A DNA stretch of 50,120 nt from Bacillus sp. JCM 19041 (lineage in GTDB: Bacteria > Bacillota > Bacilli > Bacillales > Bacillaceae_D), in the NCBI GenBank assembly GCA_001310375.1, contig BAXC01000022.1, positions 1 through 50,120 on the forward strand, written 5' to 3'. Both the position numbers and the translations under genes were made by a program. The notes below the pieces were generated by a model. That model was not told where the DNA came from. It worked only from the letters and a program-made list of their open reading frames with translations, and did not search any database. Position 1 is the stretch's first letter. The number at the start of each line of letters is the position of its first letter. Positions 1 through 9,191 of this stretch are shown piece after piece.

Positions 1-1
1 A

Positions 2-61
2 TTTTTAGGAGGTTGTTTATTTAGTGGAAGGGTTGCTGGTAAAGCAATTGCCGGAGAGTGA
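2..61 (+). CDS. 3' end of an unidentified gene (partial)
   Basis: The first bases read in frame as a 19-residue glycine-rich, mostly uncharged C-terminus (FLGGCLFSGRVAGKAIAGE) that ends at TGA 59-61. It would be the end of a gene that begins left of the window. It is too short to assign to a family, and could be chance open frame. The next gene starts about 80 bases downstream with its own promoter-like sequence. Confidence 0.3.
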   Translation, partial: FLGGCLFSGRVAGKAIAGE

Positions 62-100
62 GGGGCGGGGTTAGTCGTTGTTCCTCTTCTAAAGCTAATG

Positions 101-109
101 TGCTAAAAT
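101..109 (+). promoter_or_regulatory. Possible extended -10 for the MOSC gene
   Basis: TGCTAAAAT matches the extended -10 pattern TGnTATAAT with one mismatch and lies 30 bases before the chosen start at 139. No good -35 box is seen at 16-18 bp; TTGTTC lies 20 bp upstream. Weak evidence. Confidence 0.3.
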
Positions 110-138
110 TCAGGCATAGTGATTAAGGAGTGGAGAAC

Positions 139-802
139 ATGCTGGATAAAGAGCCAACGATCCATACATTGGCTGTCGGAATGCCAAAGGAGTTGCAATA
201 TGGGCAAGGTAAGACGGTGACGACAGGGATTCATAAGACAGAAACAAAAGAAGTGTACTTATCAATCGAGGGATTTGAACGAGATGATGTAGCAGACAAG
301 AAAAACCATGGCGGACCAGATCGCGCTGTCTGTTTATACCCAATCGAACATTATAAAAAATGGGAGGATGAACTTGGGAAAGCGTTGCCGACAGCTGCTT
401 TTGGAGAAAATTTAACAGTCGCAAATATGAATGAAGCAGACGTATGTATAGGTGACATTTATAAAGTTGGCGATGCTGTTATTCAAATAACACAGGGAGA
501 GTCCCATGCAGTACCATTGATAAGCATGTTAATGCAGATACATTACTGAAACGTGTGATCGAGACAGGTTTTACTGGTTATTTGGCTCGTGTTTTAGAAG
601 AAGGATGATTCGATCTGATTCAAGCATTCAGTTGGTTCAAAAACATCCAGCTGCTATTTCTGTCCTTTTTTGCAATGAAACATACTTCAACAATGTTGAT
701 CCAGTAGCGATGGCGAAAATACAATCTGTCGATGAACTGGCACTCGACTGGAAACAAAAATTAAACAAGCGAATTCGTAGACTGACGAACAACAAAGAAT
801 AA
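139..802 (+). CDS. MOSC domain protein, YiiM/YflK type (frame broken twice)
   Basis: MOSC (Mo cofactor sulfurase C-terminal) domain protein. Family members of this size are linked to molybdenum-cofactor-dependent reduction of N-hydroxylated compounds, but the exact substrate here is unknown. Recognised from the start region, the KKNHGGPDRAVCLYP block (near residue 60) and GENLTV. The frame breaks near 498: restoring one A (CAGGGA to CAGGGAA) continues as QGRVPCSTIDKHV and VIETGFTGYLARVLEEG. It breaks again near 605, where one more A restores the C-terminal QLVQKHPAAISVLF section to 802. The repaired protein is about 221 residues, the normal family length. The start is ATG 139, eight bases after AAGGAG; the GTG at 130 overlaps that site and is rejected. 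Both breaks look like missing bases in short runs. Confidence 0.8.
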
Positions 803-826
803 CTCATAAGAAAGAAGGCTTTTATA

Positions 827-1776
827 ATGACGCAAATTTTTATATCTGGTGAGATTCCGGAGGCTGGTTATCATCAGCTACAAAATTATAAATACTATGT
901 ACATAAAGGTGAATCATTAATTACGGAAGAAGAACTGAAAGTAGGTGTCGCGCAAGCTGAAGCATTATTATGCCCTTTATCTACAAAGGTGACTTCAAGT
1001 ATTATTGAAGCAGCTCCCAATTTAAAAATTATCGCCAACTTTGGCGCCGGTTTTGATAATATCGACGTAGCCGCTGCCACAGCGAAGGGAATCGTTGTGA
1101 CAAATACGCCAAGCGTCTCCACGGAATCAACAGCAGAACTAGCTTTAGGCTAATGCTCGCACTAATGAGGAGAATACCAGAAGGGGATACATTATGTCGT
1201 ACGACTGGATTCAACGGCTGGGCACCTCTGTTCTTTTTAGGGAGAGAACTAGCAGGCAAAAAACTGGGCATTGTAGGATTTGGTAAGATTGGTCAAGCAG
1301 TTGCTAAACGAGCAAGCGCGTTTGGCATGGAGATCCTTTACTCTGGCAGGGAGCAAAAACGAGAAGCGGAAGCAAAGTATGGAGCGACTTATGTGTCATT
1401 TGCAGAATTGGTTGAAACCGCTGATGTGATCTCGATCCACACAGCATATAACAAAGAGACGCATCATCTCTTTCATAAAGAAACTTTCCAAAAAATGAAA
1501 CGAACTACATTTTTGCTTAACTTAGCAAGAGGACCGGTTGTAGATGAAGCAGCACTTGCTTCTGCTCTCCAAGAACAGCAACTAGCAGGTGCCGCACTGG
1601 ATGTATTTGAATTTGAGCCAGCCATTAATGATGTTTTAAAGGAAATGGACAATGTCGTTCTTACACCTCACATCGGAAATGCGACTGTAGAAACGCGGGA
1701 CGCGATGGCGAGGCTGTCTGCGGAGAATATTTGTCGCAAGTTAGAAGAAGGCAAGGCGTTAACGCCGGTGAATTAA
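827..1776 (+). CDS. 2-hydroxyacid dehydrogenase, NAD(P)-dependent (frame broken once)
   Basis: D-isomer-specific 2-hydroxyacid dehydrogenase, close to glyoxylate/hydroxypyruvate or D-glycerate dehydrogenases (B. subtilis YvcT-like). It would interconvert a 2-oxoacid and a D-2-hydroxyacid with NAD(P)H in the cytosol. Visible hallmarks are the nucleotide-binding [13 protein letters not shown], the catalytic Arg in [10 protein letters not shown], the Glu in ALDVFEFEP and the His in LTPHIGNAT. The frame closes at TAA 1151-1153 after TAELALG. Inserting one T (GGCTAATG to GGCTTAATG) gives the expected [11 protein letters not shown] and a continuous protein of about 316 residues, the usual length. 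Start ATG 827 follows AGAAGG by about 9 bases. Exact substrate cannot be read from sequence. A stand-alone gene: the sulfate operon begins after a hairpin and its own promoter. Confidence 0.85.
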
Positions 1777-1873
1777 GAATACGAAAAATACAGTATGTTG
1801 ATGTTATCTTTTAACGATAAATAGATTAATAATTTTAATAACCTTAATTAGAAATATCTATATACAAATCTAT

Positions 1874-1906
1874 CCCCGGATGTGTAAGTATACACACCGG
1901 GGCTTT
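1874..1906 (+). terminator. Hairpin after the 2-hydroxyacid dehydrogenase
   Basis: CCCCGG-TGTGT pairs with ACACA-CCGGGG (one bulged A, AAGTAT loop), followed by a short weak CTTTTAAG. A likely intrinsic terminator ending the upstream gene about 100 bases after its stop. Confidence 0.6.
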
Positions 1907-1943
1907 TAAGCATTCATTTCCTAAATTGTGCGACAATCCATCA

Positions 1944-1972
1944 TTGACAGTCAATTCAATCACGAGTAGAAT
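1944..1972 (+). promoter_or_regulatory. Sigma-A type promoter of the cysH operon
   Basis: TTGACA at 1944-1949, a 17-bp spacer and TAGAAT at 1967-1972 form a near-consensus vegetative promoter. Transcription would begin near 1979, leaving a leader of about 65 bases before cysH. No S-box, T-box or other riboswitch consensus was recognised in that leader, so any control would be by a DNA-binding protein, which I cannot identify. Confidence 0.7.
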
Positions 1973-2044
1973 TTCTTTAAAACATATCAAATTACAAGGG
2001 ATTAAAGAGGCGGAAAGTTCCCTAAAAAACGAAAGGGGCAGCTC

Positions 2045-2773
2045 ATGGCATACGTTTATCAAGAGATGGAACGTGTTGATTATGACAAGTTGAATGCAAC
2101 GTTAAAAAATCATGATAGCCTAGATGTTTTGCGCTGGGCACGCAATACGTTTGATGAAAAGCTTGTTTACGCTTGCAGTTTTGGCGCAGAGGCAATGGTG
2201 TTGCTTGATTTGTTATCAAAAGTACAAAAGAAAGCCAATATCCTCTTTCTTGATACAGATTTTCATTTTTCAGAAACGTATGAGTTGATTGAACGTGTTC
2301 AAGGACGCTATCCTCAATTTAACATCAATTTGGCAAAGCCGGCTATCACACCAAGTGAGCAAGCAAATCAATTTGGTGATCAGCTTTGGCTTAAAAATCC
2401 AGACCAATGTTGCCAAATACGTAAGCTTGATGTTTTGGAACGGGAGCTTGGGAATTATAATGCTTGGTTATCGGGACTTAGACGTGAGCAATCGCCAACT
2501 CGGGCAAATACAGAGTTTGTAAATCAAGATAAACGCTTTAAAAAGCTAAAGATCTGCCCACTTATCCATTGGACTGAAGAAGAAATTTGGATGTACATTC
2601 AGCTTCATAAGCTACCATACAATGAATTGCATGATCAGCATTACCCAAGCATTGGATGTACGTATTGTACCAATCCGGTTTTACCAGGTGAAGATACGAG
2701 AAGCGGACGGTGGTCAGGTACAGGAAAAATAGAATGCGGCCTTCATGCGCCGACGGAAGGGGAAAACAAATGA
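2045..2773 (+). CDS. cysH: Phosphoadenylyl/adenylyl-sulfate reductase, iron-sulfur type
   Basis: Reduces APS and/or PAPS to sulfite using thioredoxin, the third step of assimilatory sulfate reduction in the cytosol. 242 residues. The P-loop-like nucleotide site starts with [13 protein letters not shown] (about residues 42-54). A [4Fe-4S] site typical of APS-using enzymes is present: C122-C123 (QCCQIRK) and C205/C208 (CTYC). The catalytic cysteine is C231 in ECGLH near the C-terminus. The cluster cysteines suggest APS as a substrate, but cysC downstream also supplies PAPS, and the B. subtilis enzyme is known to use both. Start ATG 2045 follows AAAGGGG. First gene of the operon; its stop overlaps the sat start (ATGA). 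Confidence 0.95.
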   Translation: MAYVYQEMERVDYDKLNATLKNHDSLDVLRWARNTFDEKLVYACSFGAEAMVLLDLLSKVQKKANILFLDTDFHFSETYELIERVQGRYPQFNINLAKPAITPSEQANQFGDQLWLKNPDQCCQIRKLDVLERELGNYNAWLSGLRREQSPTRANTEFVNQDKRFKKLKICPLIHWTEEEIWMYIQLHKLPYNELHDQHYPSIGCTYCTNPVLPGEDTRSGRWSGTGKIECGLHAPTEGENK

Positions 2774-3888
2774 CATTAATTAAAGAATCGGGATTAGTGA
2801 ATCAATACAATTCCACATATCCAACTGCTAGTATACAAGAAGCAATCGAATTAGATGCCTTTGCGCTCTCTGATTTAGAACTCATTGGCATTGGTGGTTT
2901 CTCACCTCTTACAGGTTTCTTAAATAAAGAAGACTATGAATCTGTTGTGAAAACGATGCGACTTGCCAATGGATCGCCATGGAGCATTCCAATTACGTTG
3001 CCAGTATCAGTTGAACAGGCAGCGCAGTTAGAAGAAGGTATGGAAGCGAAATTGGTTTTTGATGGTGATGTGTTTGGGGTTATTAAAATCGAATCGATTT
3101 ATGAACCTGACAAAGAACTTGAAGCGATTGAAGTATACCGAACGGATGACGCGCAACACCCTGGTGTTGCTAAGTTGTATGCACGTCCACCAATATATGT
3201 TGGTGGAGAAATTGTTTTAACAAAAAGAGTAAAGCATGAGCGGTTTGAATCTTATTACATAGACCCAGCAGAAACGCAGGCGATTTTCACGCAGCGTGGT
3301 TGGGAAACTGTAGTTGGATTTCAAACGCGCAATCCTGTTCATAGGGCGCATGAGTATATCCAAAAAGCAGCATTAGAAACAGTTGATGGTCTCTTCTTAA
3401 ATCCGTTAGTAGGGGAAACGAAAGAGGGCGATATCCCTGCCGATGTCCGGATGGAAAGCTATGAAGTACTGCTTGAAAACTATTACCCGAAAAACCGTGT
3501 CCATTTATCCGTCTTTCCTGCGGCAATGAGGTATGCGGGTCCTAGAGAAGCGATTTTTCACGCTCTTGTCCGTAAAAATTACGGTTGCACCCACTTTATT
3601 GTTGGTCGTGATCATGCTGGTGTAGGTAGTTATTATGGAACATACGATGCACAAGAGATTTTCAAAGAATTCCAGAATGGAGAACTTGGTATCAAACCTT
3701 TATTTTTTGAACATAGCTTTTATTGCAAAGCATGCGGGAATATGGCTTCACAAAAAACATGTCCACATGATGTAGAGCATCACGTCATTCTTTCTGGAAC
3801 GAAAGTACGAGAAATGTTAAAAAACGGAGAAATGCCACCAGAAGAGTTTAGTCGTAAAGAAGTTGTAGAAGTGCTTATGCGCGGATAA
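2770..3888 (+). CDS. sat: Sulfate adenylyltransferase (ATP sulfurylase)
   Basis: Makes APS and pyrophosphate from ATP and sulfate, the activation step of sulfate assimilation. From ATG 2770 the protein has 372 residues. Hallmarks: [10 protein letters not shown] (185-194, the nucleotide-binding QxRNPxHxxH), GRDHAGVG (279-286) and a C-terminal zinc-type cysteine cluster [13 protein letters not shown] (C319, C322, C331). An upstream in-frame start at 2710 would lie inside cysH and is rejected; ATG 2770 overlaps the cysH stop and is preceded by GAAGGGG. In B. subtilis a sulfate permease gene sits between cysH and sat; here the two genes overlap directly, so sulfate uptake must be encoded elsewhere. 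Confidence 0.95.
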   Translation: MTLIKESGLVNQYNSTYPTASIQEAIELDAFALSDLELIGIGGFSPLTGFLNKEDYESVVKTMRLANGSPWSIPITLPVSVEQAAQLEEGMEAKLVFDGDVFGVIKIESIYEPDKELEAIEVYRTDDAQHPGVAKLYARPPIYVGGEIVLTKRVKHERFESYYIDPAETQAIFTQRGWETVVGFQTRNPVHRAHEYIQKAALETVDGLFLNPLVGETKEGDIPADVRMESYEVLLENYYPKNRVHLSVFPAAMRYAGPREAIFHALVRKNYGCTHFIVGRDHAGVGSYYGTYDAQEIFKEFQNGELGIKPLFFEHSFYCKACGNMASQKTCPHDVEHHVILSGTKVREMLKNGEMPPEEFSRKEVVEVLMRG

Positions 3889-3911
3889 AAACTGCAAAGA
3901 GGGAGAGAAAA

Positions 3912-4507
3912 ATGGCAGAAAACATCGTATGGCATGATGCTAGTGTAGCAAAAGAGGAACGGCAATCACGTAACCAGCATAAGAGCTGCGTGCTCTGGTT
4001 TACCGGTTTATCAGGTTCTGGGAAATCAACCTTGGCCAATGCGTTGGACCGGAAATTGTTTAACGATGGCTTGTCTACATACGTCTTGGATGGTGATAAT
4101 GTTCGTCATGGTTTAAACAACGATTTAGGTTTCACTGACGAAGACCGACAAGAGAATATCCGTCGTATTGGCGAAGTTGCTAAATTATTTGTTGATGCAG
4201 GTTCGATCGTATCAACCGCATTTATTTCTCCGTTTCAATCAGATCGTGATACGTCCGTACGCTATTAGGTGATGGAGAGTTTGTTGAAATTTACGTGGAA
4301 TGCGACTTGGAAGAGTGCGAACGACGTGATGTGAAAGGCTTGTATAAGAAAGCTAGGAACGGAGAAATCCCTCATTTTACAGGAATTAGTTCTCCGTATG
4401 AAGCACCTCAAAATCCGGAACTGGTTGTGAACACGGGCGTGCTATCAGTTGAAGAGGCAGTTGATACGATTATTGATTATTTAAGACAAAAGCAATTGGT
4501 AGAATGA
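3912..4507 (+). CDS. cysC: Adenylyl-sulfate kinase (frame broken once)
   Basis: Phosphorylates APS at the 3' position to PAPS with ATP. The N-terminal part shows the P-loop GLSGSGKST (about residues 32-40), the APS-binding [11 protein letters not shown], and [20 protein letters not shown]. The frame stops at TAG 4267 after SDRDTSVRY; the next frame continues [34 protein letters not shown] region and ends at 4507. One missing base between about 4254 and 4264 joins the two into about 198 residues, the normal length. Unlike most breaks in this window the lost base is not clearly in a homopolymer. Start ATG 3912 follows AGAGGGAGAG. Operon position, 23 bases after sat, supports the assignment. Confidence 0.9.
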
Positions 4508-4526
4508 TATAAGGTGGTGAATGGCG

Positions 4527-5984
4527 ATGTCAGGGACGGTCTATTTAGTTGGAGCAGGTCCAGGGGATAAAGGGCTAATTAGTGCAAAAGGGCTTAAGCT
4601 TCTTCAAGAGGCGGATGTTGTCTTGTATGACCGACTCGTTAACCCGTTGCTGCTTGAAGAAACAAAGCCACATGCAGACCTTCAGTATGCTGGAAAGTTG
4701 CCTGATCGGCATGTGCTTAGGCAAGAAGTAATCCATGATGAGCTTGTTCGTCATGCACTACAAGGGAAAAATGTCGTGCGCTTAAAAGGCGGGGATCCAA
4801 GTGTGTTTGCCGTGTTGGCGAAGAAGCGACTTTTCTTAACGAATACGGTGTAGCATATGAAATTATCCCTGGCGTAACAGCAGGAATCGCCGCGCTGCCT
4901 ATGCAGGGGTGCCTGTCACACATCGACTGCTTGGAACGAGTTTTGCTGTGGCGACGGGTCATAGTCAAGGTCCAAACGGTCTTGAGATGGATTGGGCTGC
5001 GCTTGCTCAAATAGATGCGGTTGCATTTTATATGGGTGTTAAAAATTTACCAATGATAGCTGAAAAGATGATCAAACACGGACGATCAGAAAGTGAGCCT
5101 GTGTTGTTAATAGAGTGGGGAGCAACAAGTAAACAACGGACATTGCGAACGGAACTCGGCTCGGTAGTAGAAAAAGCAACAAAAGCAGAATTTAAGAACC
5201 CTGCAATTACACTTGTAGGTCAAGTAGCATCACTTTATAAAGAGAAAAGCTGGTTTGAGAAACGCCCGTTATTTGGCGCGTTTCCACTCGTATTAAATGA
5301 CGGGTATTGTGATCCGTTGATCAGTGCACTTCAAGAAGACGGCGCAGAGCCGTTTTTATATCCACGTTTTGAGAATAAAAAAGCTGTAACACCTGAAATG
5401 AATTTGACTGATGTTGATGAACTTGCCTTTTATGAAGGTGCTGATGTCAATGTTTTCTTTAGTTGGCTCGAACAGGAGAGAGTTGATATTCGAGCTGTGA
5501 AAGGGGCTTTATGTGCCAAATCCTATTCAGCTGAGTACGCGCTTCGTAAAAGGGGAATCATGTCCCAAGAGAAAGCGGTAACTGGCAAGCGATACTGGTT
5601 AGGCCCTAAAGGCGAACCGCATGAGCGGGATATACCTTTATTCCGACTAGATTTCCGAAGAGAAGGCAGTCAACCGAAGTTGTTTTTAACCGAATTAAAG
5701 AAGAAGAAAGTATCACGGAGATCATTCTTCCTACAGTTGATGCGGTATCTTATTTAGCCGAGGCGTGTAAGCAAGATGAACGGCTACAACAACTTACTGT
5801 CTTCTGCTTAGATGAAGAAGCATTAACTGTTGCGAAGAAACTAGGCTTTAAAGCAAGGCTTGCGACTGCTTTTTCAGATGAGAGGGTTGGAAGTTGGATG
5901 AAAGACTGGTTAAATAGGCGGGTGGAAGCAGATGCAAGCAATTTTATATGTAGGTCATGGCAGCCGAGTCGACAAAGGAAATAA
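4527..5984 (+). CDS. Uroporphyrinogen-III C-methyltransferase fused to a HemD-like domain (frame broken three times)
   Basis: N-terminal SumT/CobA domain methylates uroporphyrinogen III at C2 and C7 with SAM to precorrin-2, the entry to siroheme. Hallmarks: VYLVGAGPGDKGL at the start, VVLYDRLV, VRLKGGDPSVF, PGVTAGIAA and VPVTHR. Breaks near 4809 (GG to G), 4895 (CC to C) and 5678 (AAA to AA) are each repaired by one base in a run. After about residue 250 the protein continues for some 220 residues (FEKRPLFGAFPLVL region onward) that resemble a degenerate uroporphyrinogen-III synthase (HemD) domain, so this is longer than stand-alone SumT. ATG 4527 is preferred over 4521 because AAGGTGG lies 9 bases before it. 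The last frame runs 53 bases into sirB; a fourth missing base near 5900 would end it at 5911-5917, so the end is uncertain. Confidence 0.8.
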
Positions 5985-6702
5985 GCAGTTTCTATCGTTT
6001 ATAAAGGCGGCAAAACAAGAGTTCAGCGCGATTCAAACCGAAGCATTTATTGAGCTTGCGTCGCCTACGATACAACAGGGTGTAGACGAATGTGTAAGAA
6101 AAGGCGCTGAAAAAATTGCTGTTGTGCCAGTGCTTTTGCTAACTGCTTATCATGCAAATGTTGATATTCCAAAAGAATTGAAAGAAGCAAAAGCACGTTA
6201 CCCCAATATCAAATTTACTTATGGAAAGCCGTTTGGTATTGAAGAAGACGTTATTGACATTGCAGTAAAGCGGCTATATGATGCGGGACTTGAAAAAATG
6301 GACGAGAATCGAGAGCGAGGGCGAGATACAACTGTACTCGTTGTTGGACGTGGATCTAGTGATGGCAACCAACCAAGTGATGTCGCAAAAATTGCACGAT
6401 TACTATACGAACGCGTAGCTTGCGATAATGTCGAGATCGCTTTTTTGGCGGCAACAACCCCTACAGTAGAAGAAGGATTAAAAAAGTGTGAAAAGCTTGG
6501 TGCAAAACGAGTTTATGTGATGCCTTATCTGCTTTTTACTGGCGTGTTAATGGAAGAACTTAAAGAGATGCTTGCCAAACGCGAAGGTGAAACAGAAACA
6601 AGTTACTTCCTTTCTGATTTTCTCGGATTTGACGATGGACTAAATCCAGTTCTAATTCGTCGAACAAAAGAAGCGATGCAAGCAGAAGAGTTTTCTTTAT
6701 GA
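5932..6702 (+). CDS. sirB: Sirohydrochlorin ferrochelatase (CbiX family, YlnE-like)
   Basis: Inserts Fe2+ into sirohydrochlorin to make siroheme. 256 residues made of two repeated CbiX-type halves: the first begins AILYVGHGSR (metal-binding His at about residue 9) with VPVLLLTAYHANVDIP, the second begins VLVVGRGSSDG with VMPYLLFTGVLMEEL. In the second half Arg replaces the His of the GHGS motif, as expected where only the first half is catalytic. Start ATG 5932; the region before it lies inside the end of the previous gene. Its stop overlaps the sirC start (ATGA 6699-6702), consistent with translational coupling. Confidence 0.9.
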   Translation: MQAILYVGHGSRVDKGNKQFLSFIKAAKQEFSAIQTEAFIELASPTIQQGVDECVRKGAEKIAVVPVLLLTAYHANVDIPKELKEAKARYPNIKFTYGKPFGIEEDVIDIAVKRLYDAGLEKMDENRERGRDTTVLVVGRGSSDGNQPSDVAKIARLLYERVACDNVEIAFLAATTPTVEEGLKKCEKLGAKRVYVMPYLLFTGVLMEELKEMLAKREGETETSYFLSDFLGFDDGLNPVLIRRTKEAMQAEEFSL

Positions 6703-7319
6703 GTGCACTACCTTTTATGCTAAATGTCGATAAGATGAGCATCGTTGTTGTCGGAGGTGGTTCTGTTGCACTAAAACGAACAAAAGCCCTTGTCCATGCT
6801 GGTGGTTTTGTCCACGTAATTGCACCCACTATCTTGCCAGAGTTTCTTCAACTTAGTGAAGAAGGTTTCGTAAGCGTGGAAAAACGTGCTGTTGGATTAA
6901 GTGAATGTTTTATAGCGGAGCTTGTGTTTCTCTGCTCAAATGACGCAGTGCTCCACGAGAAGATATACGAGCAAAAAGCACCGAGGCAACATGTCTATTT
7001 GTGCGATCAGGCTCAAATAGGAGATTTTTATGTACCTGCAAAAATCGAAAAAGGCTTATTAACTGTTAGTGTATCCACTGCCGGGGCAAGCCCGTCTTAT
7101 ACAAAACGACTTAAGAATGAGATTGAGCTAATTCTTCCAGAATATGCTGAAGAAGAACTTTATTTTCTACAACAGGCAAGAAGACGAACTCTACATTTAT
7201 CCGTAAACAAAACAAAAAAACTAGCTCTATTAAAAGAATTAGCGAGTCCGGTTATTTTACAAAAGGATGACCGTGAAGAGTGGTTTGAAAAAAGATGTGA
7301 GGAACTAGAGAGAGAATAG
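6699..7319 (+). CDS. sirC: Precorrin-2 dehydrogenase (YlnF-like)
   Basis: Oxidises precorrin-2 to sirohydrochlorin with NAD+, the middle step of siroheme synthesis. 206 residues. The N-terminal Rossmann motif VVVGGGSVALKRTKAL (about residues 16-31) and GDFYVPAKIEKGLLTVSVSTAGASPSYTKRLK region (about 109-140) are characteristic of the MET8/CysG-N family. It keeps the helical C-terminal part but has no methyltransferase domain, that function being supplied by the SumT gene upstream. Start ATG 6699 overlaps the sirB stop. Confidence 0.9.
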   Translation: MSALPFMLNVDKMSIVVVGGGSVALKRTKALVHAGGFVHVIAPTILPEFLQLSEEGFVSVEKRAVGLSECFIAELVFLCSNDAVLHEKIYEQKAPRQHVYLCDQAQIGDFYVPAKIEKGLLTVSVSTAGASPSYTKRLKNEIELILPEYAEEELYFLQQARRRTLHLSVNKTKKLALLKELASPVILQKDDREEWFEKRCEELERE

Positions 7320-7350
7320 AAAATTTATAGATGGCGAGAGGTGGATTTCG

Positions 7351-9177
7351 TTGCAGCTTCAGAGTACAAATAGTCCTTTCAGCAAAGAACAGGCTGACTT
7401 ATTAAATCAATTATTACCTACGTTGACGGACGAACAAAAAGCATGGCTAAGTGGCTATATTGCCGCAACAAGAGGGAACGTTTCAGCCGAAGTAGCGGCC
7501 ACAGCAACTAAAACAGAAGCGGTTTCATCAATGCTTGCGGTCCAGGAAAACAAAGAAATTACGATTTTATATGGCTCACAAACAGGCAATTGTCAGCTCT
7601 TAGCAGAGGAAGCAAGCAGTAAATTGAAGGCGCAAGGCTTTGAAGTGACGATCTCGTCAATGCACACATACAAGCCAAAGGAACTAAAATCGGTGTCCAA
7701 CTTGCTTGTTATTGTCAGTACTCATGGCGAAGGCGAACCACCAGATAATGCGATTACGTTCCACGAATTTTTGCAAGGGCGTAAAGCTCCAAAAATGAAC
7801 GATGTACGTTATTCTGTACTTGCTCTTGGTGACTCTTCATACGAGTTTTATTGCCAAACTGGTAAGGAGTTTGACGAACGACTCGAAGCTCTTGGAGGTA
7901 CACGACTTTATTCACGAGTCGATTGTGATATTGATTTTGATGAAGACGCAGCGGGCTGGATTGAGAGTGTTGTTGAGAGCTTAGCAGAAACGTCATCTAA
8001 TACAAATCCTGCACCGGCAATGGCGACTCCGGTAGTGAATACGGCTGCAACCTATTCTCGAACGAATCCATTTTCGGCAGAGATTTTAGAAAATGTGACA
8101 TTAAATGGCAGAGGGTCGAATAAGGAAACGCGCCATTTAGAATTATCACTAGAAGGATCTGGATTTGAATTTGCCCCTGGAGATAGCGTAGGGATCTTTC
8201 CAGAGAATGATGAAGTACTTGTTCAGATGCTTATTAATGAAATGGATTGGAATGAAGAAGAGTCTGTTCCAGTAAATAAGCAAGGGAATGTACTGACTCT
8301 AAAAGAAGCACTGACTACTCGTTTCGAAATTACTGTTTTAACTAAACCGCTCTTAGAAAAGGCGTCGCTTTTGACGACAAACAGTGAATTAAAAGAGCTG
8401 CTTAAAAAGGGAAATGAGGATTCATTACGAAATTATATGGAAGGACGGGACCTGCTTGATTTAATTAAACAATTTGGGCCTTGGGATGCGACTGTGGCTG
8501 ATTTTATTTCCATCCTTCGGAAAATTCCGCCACGGCTTTATTCTATTGCAAGCAGTTATGCGGCAGAGCCAGATGAAGTGCATTTAACTGTGAGTGCTGT
8601 TCGCTATGATTCACATGGACGGGAGCGGGCAGGGGTATGTTCGGTTCAGTGTGCTGAAAGAAAGGCTCCCGGTGATACATTGCCAATTTTTATTCAACGA
8701 AATGAAAACTTTCGTTTGCCTGAAAAGAAGGAAACACCAATTATTATGGTAGGACCAGGTACGGGTGTTGCTCCGTTCAGGTCGTTCTTGGAAGAACGAG
8801 AGGAGCTTGGAATTGATAGCCCTGCGTGGTTGTTTTTTGGGGACCAACATTTTACGACCGATTTCTTGTATCAAGTTGATTGGCAGCGTTGGATAAAGGA
8901 AGGCATCTTAACAAAGATGGATGTCGCTTTTTCTCGAGACAAGGAAGAAAAAGTGTATGTGCAACATCGTATGAGAGAACAGGGGAAAGAATTGTATCGA
9001 TGGCTTGAAGAAGGCGCTGCTTTTTACGTTTGCGGCGATGAAACGCATATGGCAAAAGATGTCCATAATACGTTGCTCTCTATCATTGAAGAAGAAGGCG
9101 GACATACAAAAGAAGAAGCTGTTTCATATCTCAATACAATGCAACAACAAAATCGCTATTTACGAGATGTTTATTAA
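7351..9177 (+). CDS. cysJ: Sulfite reductase [NADPH] flavoprotein alpha-component
   Basis: Electron-input subunit of assimilatory sulfite reductase: NADPH to FAD to FMN to CysI. 608 residues. Flavodoxin-like FMN domain (about 70-205) with ILYGSQTGNCQLLAEE; connecting/FAD domain (about 225-450) with RLYSIASS and GVCSVQ; NADPH domain (about 455-608) with MVGPGTGVAPFRSFLEER, FYVCGDETHMAKDV and the terminal YLRDVY. TTG 7351 is taken as start because GAGAGGTGGA lies just upstream and the N-terminus aligns with the usual family start. 31 bases separate it from sirC and 14 from cysI. Confidence 0.95.
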   Translation: MQLQSTNSPFSKEQADLLNQLLPTLTDEQKAWLSGYIAATRGNVSAEVAATATKTEAVSSMLAVQENKEITILYGSQTGNCQLLAEEASSKLKAQGFEVTISSMHTYKPKELKSVSNLLVIVSTHGEGEPPDNAITFHEFLQGRKAPKMNDVRYSVLALGDSSYEFYCQTGKEFDERLEALGGTRLYSRVDCDIDFDEDAAGWIESVVESLAETSSNTNPAPAMATPVVNTAATYSRTNPFSAEILENVTLNGRGSNKETRHLELSLEGSGFEFAPGDSVGIFPENDEVLVQMLINEMDWNEEESVPVNKQGNVLTLKEALTTRFEITVLTKPLLEKASLLTTNSELKELLKKGNEDSLRNYMEGRDLLDLIKQFGPWDATVADFISILRKIPPRLYSIASSYAAEPDEVHLTVSAVRYDSHGRERAGVCSVQCAERKAPGDTLPIFIQRNENFRLPEKKETPIIMVGPGTGVAPFRSFLEEREELGIDSPAWLFFGDQHFTTDFLYQVDWQRWIKEGILTKMDVAFSRDKEEKVYVQHRMREQGKELYRWLEEGAAFYVCGDETHMAKDVHNTLLSIIEEEGGHTKEEAVSYLNTMQQQNRYLRDVY

Positions 9178-9191
9178 TGGAGGAATGACAA

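Noticed and set aside
1950-2044. Possible S-box or T-box in the cysH leader
   Set aside because: The leader is only about 65 bases from the predicted start point, and none of the conserved S-box or T-box segments is present.
1844-2062. 72-codon minus-strand open frame before cysH
   Set aside because: It runs antisense through the hairpin, the cysH promoter and the cysH start, with no ribosome binding site or protein-like pattern.
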